Shown piece after piece: positions 1 through 5,262 of a DNA stretch of 7,452 nucleotides. A program made the translations under genes and the position numbers. Below the pieces are notes generated by a model. That model saw only the letters and a list, made by a program, of their open reading frames with translations. It did not search any database and was not told the origin of the DNA. Every line of letters begins with the position of its first letter. The stretch's first letter is position 1. Source of the stretch: Candidatus Thorarchaeota archaeon (GTDB lineage Archaea; Asgardarchaeota; Thorarchaeia; Thorarchaeales; Thorarchaeaceae); the NCBI GenBank assembly GCA_016840965.1, contig JAEORI010000331.1, positions 1-7,452 on the forward strand, in the 5' to 3' direction.

Positions 1-1896
1 CTCTCCCGTAAGAATGTTATAGTAAGAAATCTGAGTGTTGTAGAAACTCTGGGTCTTGTCAATGTGATATGCTCGGATAAAACAGGTACTCTGACAAGAA
101 ATCAGATGATGGCTAGAAGAATCTTCACACCAAATCATTACTACGAAGTAAGTGGTGTTGGTTTTGATGTAGATAGTGGGAATATTTTCCTTGAAGGTTG
201 CGGTCCAGAGGACTGTCTCCGTTCAGATCATTTACATGAAGATATTGATGCGGAGATGAAAGTACCCATCAATAGAGAGAATCTCAGAGAATTTCCGGAT
301 CTAGAAATGTTGCTGTCGTATCTAGCCCTATGCAATGATTCAGACCTCTATACAGAATGCTTGGGAGAGAAGGACTCGATAAGGAAATGCACAGGAGAGG
401 ACCGAATCTGGAGGATTCGAGGCTCACCTACTGAAGCAGCTATGATAGTTGCGATCGAAAAAGCAGGGCTTCACAAGTATGTCCTTGATGAATCTTGGCC
501 TAGAATTTCAGAAATCCCATTCACTAGTGATAGGAAATTCATGGCAACTCTCCATAAACCAAGTCTATCAGTTCAGGAAGACCATCCAATGCTGGCAAAT
601 CAAGATTCGAATCTACTAATTGCCAAAGGGGCTCCAGAAAAAATAGAAGCATTTCTCAAAAAGCCATCAGGTGCTGAAGGAATTGTTAGCGACTTTGCAT
701 CTCAAGGGTTGAGAGTGCTAGCTTGCGCAATAAGACACCTCCCAAAGGATCATCTTCAGGTTACTGAGGAAGACCTAACAGATATGGAATTCATGGGACT
801 CTGTGGAATTAATGACCCTCCTCGAGAAGGCGTTAGAGAGTATATCAAAAAAGCAGAGAGAGCAGGCATCGATGTGATAATGGTAACAGGAGACAATGAG
901 TTCACAGCAAAAGCTATTGGTAAAGAAGTTGGTATATTCAGACAAGAAAGGGATGATCAAAGTCTCCTAGGGGATACCATTGATGCAATGGATGATGAAG
1001 AACTTCAGCAAGCACTTGATGAGCGCGCAAATATACTTGCAAGAACTAGCCCAATTCATAAACTCAGGATTGTCAAAGCACTTCAAAGTTCAGGAAAAAT
1101 GGTAGCTATGACTGGAGATGGTGTAAATGATTCACCTGCTCTTCGTCAAGCGAATGTAGGTATTGCCATGGGTATAACAGGAACCGACATTGCCAAAGAA
1201 GCGGCAGATATTGTACTTCAAGATGAACGATTCGAATCTGTTGTGGATGGTGTTGATGAAGGCCGCCATATACTTAATACATTTAGAAGAGTCGTGCTAT
1301 TTCTAACATCGACAAACTTCGCCGAGAGTTTTGTTATTCTAGCTACATTATTGCTATTTGTTAATCCTGTACTCCTCCTACCTCTACAAATCCTTTGGGT
1401 CAACTTAGTCACTGACGGTATGCTAGACATCGCATTATCACTTGAACCAAAAGAGAAGGGGCTATTGGATCAACCACCTTCTTCAGTGGCTGAAAGAGTT
1501 TTGTCCCGGCAGACTATCTTAAGAGCGCTATTCTATGGAACTGTTATGGCAGCAATTGTTATGACAATTTATTTTCTATATCTCGGTCAGGGTACAAAAC
1601 TAAGAACAATGCTATTTGTGAGCCTGATTGTGACTCAATGGTTTAGCGTTCAAAATTGCAGGTCACCAGAGAAATCTGCTTTCACGCTTGGTATATTCAA
1701 AAACAAGGTGATTTGGGTGGTGTATTGTATTGATGTTTTTCTTGTTGCAATCTTATTCGTAGTACCTCCTTTAACTGCACTCTTTGAACTGGTTCCACTA
1801 GCTCCATTGGAATGGATTCTAGTTGTTGGATTAGGATTGCTTGTTTTTATTATAGAGGAGGTCAGAAAGAGAGTAGTAATAAGATTGCAGAAATAA
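1..1896 (+). CDS. Type II cation-transporting P-type ATPase, C-terminal part (5' end outside window)
   Basis: The frame is open from base 1, so the gene is cut by the window edge and is not a broken gene; a GTG at 64 lies inside the phosphorylation region and is not a start. The 631 visible residues hold the phosphorylation motif DKTGTLT (D26), the nucleotide-binding KGAPE (209-213), the DPPR and MVTGDN motifs, and the hinge TGDGVND (371-377), then helices M5-M10. M5 carries N439-x-x-E442 and M6 carries WVNLVTDG with N468, T471 and D472, matching calcium-ligand positions of SERCA-type pumps. M8 has a Gln (QWFSVQN) and no acidic residue, as in plasma-membrane and many prokaryotic type II pumps. 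M1-M4 and the actuator domain are missing because of the cut. The protein couples ATP hydrolysis to cation movement across the cell membrane; calcium export is the best guess, but the ion is not proven. It converges with the membrane-protein gene, with only 16 bases between the stops. Confidence 0.95.
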   Translation, partial: LSRKNVIVRNLSVVETLGLVNVICSDKTGTLTRNQMMARRIFTPNHYYEVSGVGFDVDSGNIFLEGCGPEDCLRSDHLHEDIDAEMKVPINRENLREFPDLEMLLSYLALCNDSDLYTECLGEKDSIRKCTGEDRIWRIRGSPTEAAMIVAIEKAGLHKYVLDESWPRISEIPFTSDRKFMATLHKPSLSVQEDHPMLANQDSNLLIAKGAPEKIEAFLKKPSGAEGIVSDFASQGLRVLACAIRHLPKDHLQVTEEDLTDMEFMGLCGINDPPREGVREYIKKAERAGIDVIMVTGDNEFTAKAIGKEVGIFRQERDDQSLLGDTIDAMDDEELQQALDERANILARTSPIHKLRIVKALQSSGKMVAMTGDGVNDSPALRQANVGIAMGITGTDIAKEAADIVLQDERFESVVDGVDEGRHILNTFRRVVLFLTSTNFAESFVILATLLLFVNPVLLLPLQILWVNLVTDGMLDIALSLEPKEKGLLDQPPSSVAERVLSRQTILRALFYGTVMAAIVMTIYFLYLGQGTKLRTMLFVSLIVTQWFSVQNCRSPEKSAFTLGIFKNKVIWVVYCIDVFLVAILFVVPPLTALFELVPLAPLEWILVVGLGLLVFIIEEVRKRVVIRLQK

Positions 1897-1912
1897 TCTT
1901 GTGTACTAATTC

Positions 1913-2521
1913 TTAATTTGACTCCACGGAACCACTTTGTTGATCAGAAGATATTGCGTCGCGTCTAGACTTCAGTCGTCGCTTCCTAACATCGGTCCTG
2001 CCTACAATCAATCGCACTAATCCATTCGCAAGTAGTGATATGACTAAAAGAATTAGCATCGTTGGAAAAGTGATGCCTGGGAAAATGAAGACAAAAGCAG
2101 CTAGATTAAGGGTTAATATCCCAGCAAGCACTTGCAGCATTTGGATCCAGAGTGGTAATTCACCAAGAACTACACCTAGTACTATTCGTGAGAGTCCAAC
2201 AAGAAGCATTGCAATGGCTGGATAGATGATCAGAAGATTAGGTGGTAATGAAATAAACAAGAAATCAATGACTGCGACAGCTATGGCAGCAACACCAGTG
2301 AGGAACATGAATATCCGAACATACGTGTGGCTGTGCATAATATAGATAGCCCAGACAATCCATGCGATACCCATAGCCACTAAACCAAGTGACAAAATCT
2401 CAAGGGCGTAAGCAAAACTAAAGGCAAGTTCGAGTACTGCAACTAAAGCTACCACTATGACTGCAAGACCAATTACATCATCTAATAGATGAATCCAAGA
2501 TGGATCGCTCTCCTCACTCAT
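1913..2521 (-). CDS. Six-helix membrane protein, HdeD/DUF308-like
   Basis: This is a 202-residue integral membrane protein. Six hydrophobic helices are visible at about 14-34, 38-61, 68-91, 95-119, 123-147 and 152-174. An acidic N-terminus (EESD) and a strongly basic C-terminal tail (about 175-187, RKRRLKSRR) place the C-terminus in the cytoplasm by the positive-inside rule. Length, helix number and the repeated pattern of a Gly/Ala/Leu-rich helix, a short Pro-containing turn and a second helix resemble the HdeD/DUF308 family. In E. coli, HdeD is an acid-resistance membrane protein; the role in archaea is unknown. The ATG at 2521 follows the stop of the helical-protein gene by 61 bases on the same strand, so co-transcription is likely. 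No convincing Shine-Dalgarno is seen. The AT-rich TATA-like stretch at about 2530-2545 is too close to the ATG to serve as its own promoter. The family call is by pattern and could be wrong; membrane location is near certain. Confidence 0.72.
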   Translation of the reverse strand: MSEESDPSWIHLLDDVIGLAVIVVALVAVLELAFSFAYALEILSLGLVAMGIAWIVWAIYIMHSHTYVRIFMFLTGVAAIAVAVIDFLFISLPPNLLIIYPAIAMLLVGLSRIVLGVVLGELPLWIQMLQVLAGILTLNLAAFVFIFPGITFPTMLILLVISLLANGLVRLIVGRTDVRKRRLKSRRDAISSDQQSGSVESN

Positions 2522-2582
2522 GTGCTCTAGGATAAAATATAGAAAATTATCTCTTTCGGTCTATCCACATGAAAAGTATAGT

Positions 2583-3239
2583 CTATAGCTGGATTTTCTT
2601 GTAGGCATCAGGAATCCTAATACCTGTTTTACCAGAGAAGACATCTCTCAGAAGCTCAACATGCTCGTCCAAATCTTTGAGCAGCTTGTCTCTAGCATGC
2701 TGCTCAATGTTGGGTTCTATACCCCAAATAGTCAGGTAATTACTTACAACACCGATTTCGATAGCACCTTCCTCGAAATCACGGAAGATTGTGAGTTTAA
2801 CAAGAAACTCCGACTCGTACATGTTCAGAATGTCACGAACGCTTAGCATTATCAAATCGAGGAACCCGATTAGGTCTTCAAGATCAGGAGAATCCTGAAG
2901 ATTCCCACGCATCGTTTCTGTTAAAGTCTGGATCTTTGTAGATGTATGACGGAGATTCTCAAACATATGCATTAACTTGGTGAACTCTCTTATTGACGTT
3001 TCAAGAGCAGGGACAAGCTTGTCATAGAGAGTGACCAGGAGAATCCCTTTGGCATTCTCACGGATGTCAGAAAAAGATTCGAGCTTACCTAGTGGTCCAT
3101 CCAAATGCTCGATCTGCATGATTGTGTTAGTGACTGCTTGAATGGCTTTCACAGACTTCCGTTGAATGTTCGCCCACTTCTCCACAAAAGTATCGAGCCC
3201 CTCGCGGAGGTCGTCAAGCGTATCCAAGTAATGCGCCAT
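2583..3239 (-). CDS. Hypothetical all-helical protein, 218 residues
   Basis: I do not recognise this protein. From the ATG at 3239 it begins MAHYLDTLDDLREGL and reads as almost continuous amphipathic helix, rich in Leu, Glu, Asp, Lys and Ile and poor in Gly and Pro. It has no signal peptide, membrane helix or cysteine pair, so a soluble coiled-coil or helical-bundle protein is likely. Hydrophobic spacing suggests several long helices (about 1-45, 50-115, 120-160 and 175-205). The frame stays open upstream to a TTG at 3347, which overlaps the regulator's stop. That extension is rejected: it would translate the palindrome and a TATA-like element, and its composition (Cys, Phe, Arg) differs from the rest. 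A TATA-like stretch about 26 bases before the ATG and no Shine-Dalgarno suggest a leaderless transcript. The gene lies between the HTH-CBS regulator and the membrane-protein gene on the same strand. Confidence 0.75.
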   Translation of the reverse strand: MAHYLDTLDDLREGLDTFVEKWANIQRKSVKAIQAVTNTIMQIEHLDGPLGKLESFSDIRENAKGILLVTLYDKLVPALETSIREFTKLMHMFENLRHTSTKIQTLTETMRGNLQDSPDLEDLIGFLDLIMLSVRDILNMYESEFLVKLTIFRDFEEGAIEIGVVSNYLTIWGIEPNIEQHARDKLLKDLDEHVELLRDVFSGKTGIRIPDAYKKIQL

Positions 3240-3258
3240 TATGTTCCAACAGTTTCTT

Positions 3259-3277
3259 CTTTTTATGCCATAAAAAC
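3259..3277 (-). promoter_or_regulatory. TATA-like element of the helical-protein gene
   Basis: On the minus strand this reads GTTTTTATGGCATAAAAAG. The CATAAAAAG part is centred about 26 bases before the ATG at 3239, the spacing expected for a leaderless archaeal transcript. Confidence 0.4.
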
Positions 3278-3303
3278 AATTCTGCGGGGGCACAAATCCG
3301 AAT

Positions 3304-3323
3304 AATGTTCGAAATCGAACATT
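3304..3323. promoter_or_regulatory. Perfect 9+2+9 palindrome upstream of the helical-protein gene
   Basis: AATGTTCGA and TCGAACATT are exact reverse complements separated by AA. The site is centred about 74 bases before the helical-protein ATG (3239) and about 45 bases above its TATA-like element, and it begins about 20 bases past the regulator's stop. A two-base spacer suits a DNA operator for a dimeric HTH protein better than an RNA hairpin. Its sequence is unlike the 41-base repeat near the synthetase, so a different binding protein is likely. Confidence 0.65.
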
Positions 3324-3325
3324 TT

Positions 3326-3343
3326 CCAAAATTACAAAAAGTT
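3326..3343 (-). terminator. T-rich tract after the HTH-CBS gene
   Basis: Directly after the regulator's TGA the minus strand reads CTTTTTGTAATTTTGG. Oligo-T tracts without a hairpin are typical archaeal termination signals. It may separate the regulator transcript from the helical-protein gene, which has its own promoter-like element. Confidence 0.35.
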
Positions 3344-3871
3344 TCAAATCAACTTGAGCAAGTCTGATCTAGTAATTATTCCTTGGAGCCGGCCTTGGTT
3401 GAGAACAAGTATCGCTTGAAAGTTTTCGAAAAGAGGAATAATCGTATCTATTGATGTAGCACCCTCAACCATCATTGTATTTCCCGGACTCATAATTGAT
3501 TGAACAGATATCTCTTGAAGATTATGTTGGAGGTTCCTAATAACGTCCCATTCATTGACAATTCCGACAACTTGAGTACCTCGAAGAACAGGAAGTTGCG
3601 AATAGCTTCTTTCTTGCATTAGAGAAACAGCTGTTGAAACAGAATCGCGTGCATCAACAGTGATTGGATTTGGTGTCATTAGTTCGGTGCATATTGTACT
3701 CCTTCTTCGATTTAGAACTTCAATTATTTTGTTTACTACTGATAGCTTTGGATCAAGAGACCCGCTCTCAAGCCGAGCAATATATGCTTGTGAAACTCCA
3801 ACCTCAATTGATAGCTCTGTTTGGGTGATTCCAGCATCTCGTCTAAGTTTCCTGAGGCTTTTGATATCCAT
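3344..3871 (-). CDS. XRE-type HTH transcriptional regulator with two CBS domains
   Basis: This is a DNA-binding regulator with a nucleotide-sensing module, matching the architecture of COG3620 (predicted transcriptional regulator with C-terminal CBS domains). From the ATG at 3871 it has 175 residues. Residues 5-50 form a Cro/C1-type HTH, with helix 2 at TQTELSIEVG (16-25) and the recognition helix at VSQAYIARLESG (26-37). CBS1 spans about 64-114 and CBS2 about 123-175. CBS2 ends in GIITRSD (164-170), the canonical ribose/phosphate-binding G-h-x-T-x-x-D pattern. CBS1 has GIVNEWD (103-109), with Asn in the Thr/Ser position. CBS pairs bind AMP, ATP or AdoMet in other proteins; the ligand here is unknown. 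A GTG at 3883 would add four residues (start MEDT). The ATG is preferred because it gives the usual short N-terminus, but the choice is not secure. The gene is divergent from AdoMet synthetase and shares an intergenic palindrome with it, which suggests autoregulation and perhaps control of the synthetase. Confidence 0.92.
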   Translation of the reverse strand: MDIKSLRKLRRDAGITQTELSIEVGVSQAYIARLESGSLDPKLSVVNKIIEVLNRRRSTICTELMTPNPITVDARDSVSTAVSLMQERSYSQLPVLRGTQVVGIVNEWDVIRNLQHNLQEISVQSIMSPGNTMMVEGATSIDTIIPLFENFQAILVLNQGRLQGIITRSDLLKLI

Positions 3872-3896
3872 GGTGTCTTCCACTTCAACAGATTAC

Positions 3897-3937
3897 TACC
3901 TCTAGTTATAATAATATGGATTATATAACTAGTGGTA
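3897..3937. promoter_or_regulatory. 41-base inverted repeat, candidate operator
   Basis: The arms are TACCTCTAGTTATA (3897-3910) and TATAACTAGTGGTA (3924-3937). They pair at 13 of 14 positions (mismatch 3901/3933) around a 13-base spacer. The repeat lies in the gap between the HTH-CBS regulator and the AdoMet synthetase. It covers the AT-rich sequence where the regulator's own TATA box must lie (TTATATAA or TATTATTATAAC on the minus strand) and stops 15 bases before the synthetase TATA box. A dimeric HTH protein binding here would most directly control its own gene. Which protein binds is inferred. Confidence 0.7.
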
Positions 3938-3969
3938 ATTACAAATCAAAAGCTATAAATGGACATAGC
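3934..3969 (+). repeat. Intergenic element, copy 1 (upstream of AdoMet synthetase)
   Basis: This copy shares ATTACAAA, an AAAA-x-CTA block and an identical TGGACATAGC core (3960-3969) with copy 2 at 7289-7326. From the AAAA block to the end, 18 of 22 bases match without gaps; the upstream part aligns with a two-base gap. It includes the synthetase TATA box, but the TATA bases themselves are not the conserved part. Confidence 0.5.
3945..3960 (+). promoter_or_regulatory. BRE/TATA promoter of AdoMet synthetase
   Basis: TCAAAAG followed by CTATAAAT (3953-3960) fits the archaeal BRE plus TATA arrangement. With the usual spacing of about 25-27 bases, transcription would begin near 3983. That leaves a leader of about 20 bases containing the AAGGA at 3989-3993 before the ATG at 4003. 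Confidence 0.6.
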
Positions 3970-3988
3970 ACCGCGCCCGTTGGAAAAT

Positions 3989-3993
3989 AAGGA
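3989..3993 (+). promoter_or_regulatory. Shine-Dalgarno AAGGA deciding the AdoMet synthetase start
   Basis: AAGGA lies nine bases before the ATG at 4003 and directly abuts the alternative TTG at 3994, so it supports the ATG and argues against the TTG. Confidence 0.55.
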
Positions 3994-4002
3994 TTGATTA
4001 TT

Positions 4003-5202
4003 ATGAATTTGAAAGTCACACCTGGAGCTGGACCTTCTGTTGACAAGCTTCCTGTGGAGATTGTTGAAAGGAAGGGGAAAGGCCATCCCGATACCCTCTG
4101 TGATAAAGCGGCAGAGGAGCTTTCGGTTCGCCTTAGCGAATATTACATGGAGGTTTTTGATCAAGTCCAACATCACAATGTCGACAAGGTTCTGCTTGTG
4201 GGTGGACAGTCCAATGCTAAATTTGGAGGCGGGGATGTTATTGAACCGATATATATTCTAATGAGCGGTCGTGCTGTTGATGTTGTCGACAAAGATTACG
4301 AGCGACAAGTACCGGTTGGTAAGTTTGCAGTACAACACACAAGAGAGTGGTTGAGTAAAGATCTTCCACACCTTGATGTGAACTCTGATGTTATTATTGA
4401 TTACAAAATTAGAGCTGGAAGTACAGATCTTGTTGGAAACTTCGATCTTGATAGAGGCGTGCCACGCGCTAATGACACTAGTTTTGGTGTTGGGTATGCA
4501 CCTCTCTCTCCTACGGAATTGATAACACTTGAATCTGAACAGCTATTGAACAGTGAGAAGGTAAAGAAACAGTGGCCTCAAATTGGAGAAGACATCAAGA
4601 TCATGGGAACTCGAATAGATGACAAGATCCACATGCAGGTTGCTGCAGCCATTATATCGAGCGAAACCAAAGACGCTGATGAATATGCGAATGTCATAGA
4701 TGGAATCACAGATCTTGTGAAAGACCTCGCAGTTAAAATCACAGATTTGGAAACAGAAGTCAGTGTGAACACAGCAGACAGTCCTGAAGATGGACTCTTC
4801 TACTTGACTGTCACTGGAACCTCTGCTGAACATGGAGATGATGGTCAAGTTGGTAGAGGTAACCGTGCAAATGGTCTAATTACTCCGTATCGACCAATGA
4901 CACTTGAAGCAGCAGCTGGTAAGAATCCAGTTTCACATGTAGGAAAGACATACAATGTTGCTGCGAGAGAGATTACGCAGCGAGTCTACCAGGAACACCC
5001 CGACTTATCACAAGTCTACTGTTATCTTGTTAGTCAAATTGGAGCACCCATCACTGAACCGAAGGCAATCAATGTTGAACTCTTCGGAGATTGTGACGTT
5101 GATGCAGTAAAAGATTCAGCAGAGTCAATCACAGAGGAAGTCATTGGTAAACTTCCCAGAGTTTGGGAAGGTTTTGTCAAGCGACAATACCAACTGTGGT
5201 AG
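4003..5202 (+). CDS. mat: Archaeal S-adenosylmethionine synthetase (methionine adenosyltransferase)
   Basis: The enzyme makes S-adenosylmethionine from methionine and ATP, releasing phosphate and diphosphate (EC 2.5.1.6), and acts in the cytoplasm. The 399 residues match the archaeal family (AdoMet_Synthase, COG1812), which usually has about 400, so the gene looks complete. Family blocks run in order: ERKGKGHPD (22-30), HHNVDKVLLVGG (57-68), KFGGG (73-77), PIYILMSGRA (82-91), ANDTSFGVGYAPLS (from 156), a GTSAEHGDDG stretch running into VGRGNR (272-288), NGLITP (290-295), AAAGKNPVSHVGK (303-315) and SQIGAPITEPKA near the C-terminus. The ATG at 4003 is chosen because an AAGGA lies nine bases upstream; a TTG at 3994 would add only MII and overlaps that region. 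An archaeal TATA box sits about 45 bases before the ATG. The gene diverges from the HTH-CBS regulator and converges with the peptidase gene, with a hairpin between them. Confidence 0.98.
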   Translation: MNLKVTPGAGPSVDKLPVEIVERKGKGHPDTLCDKAAEELSVRLSEYYMEVFDQVQHHNVDKVLLVGGQSNAKFGGGDVIEPIYILMSGRAVDVVDKDYERQVPVGKFAVQHTREWLSKDLPHLDVNSDVIIDYKIRAGSTDLVGNFDLDRGVPRANDTSFGVGYAPLSPTELITLESEQLLNSEKVKKQWPQIGEDIKIMGTRIDDKIHMQVAAAIISSETKDADEYANVIDGITDLVKDLAVKITDLETEVSVNTADSPEDGLFYLTVTGTSAEHGDDGQVGRGNRANGLITPYRPMTLEAAAGKNPVSHVGKTYNVAAREITQRVYQEHPDLSQVYCYLVSQIGAPITEPKAINVELFGDCDVDAVKDSAESITEEVIGKLPRVWEGFVKRQYQLW

Positions 5203-5225
5203 AAAACACTTCTCAATAAAATCTA

Positions 5226-5249
5226 GTAGGGCAGTAATCGCTGCCCTAC
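5226..5249. terminator. Perfect 9-bp hairpin between convergent genes
   Basis: GTAGGGCAG (5226-5234) and CTGCCCTAC (5241-5249) form a perfect nine-pair stem around the loop TAATCG. It lies 23 bases after the AdoMet synthetase stop and 13 bases beyond the peptidase stop. T-rich sequence follows on both strands (TATTTCTTTTAATT on plus, TAGATTTTATTG on minus). It is best read as a shared bidirectional terminator or 3' end-stabilising hairpin. Confidence 0.65.
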
Positions 5250-5262
5250 AATGCTATTTCTT

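Noticed and set aside
64..66. GTG as start of the P-type ATPase
   Set aside because: The frame is open to base 1 and the upstream residues fit the M4-to-phosphorylation-site region, so this is an internal Val codon.
2530..2545. TATA-like stretch before the membrane-protein gene
   Set aside because: It lies about 10-25 bases before the ATG, so a transcript initiated from it would start inside the gene, and no suitable downstream start is seen.
2577..2587. TATAG-T-CTATA palindrome at the helical-protein stop codon
   Set aside because: It is short, AT-rich and overlaps the stop codon; it could easily occur by chance.
3240..3347. In-frame extension of the helical protein to a TTG at 3347
   Set aside because: It would translate the 20-base palindrome and the TATA-like element, overlaps the regulator's stop, and has a composition unlike the rest of the protein.
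4543..4848. Open frame of about 100 codons on the minus strand inside the AdoMet synthetase gene
   Set aside because: It is antisense to a strongly conserved coding sequence, with no domain pattern or start context; it is a shadow frame.
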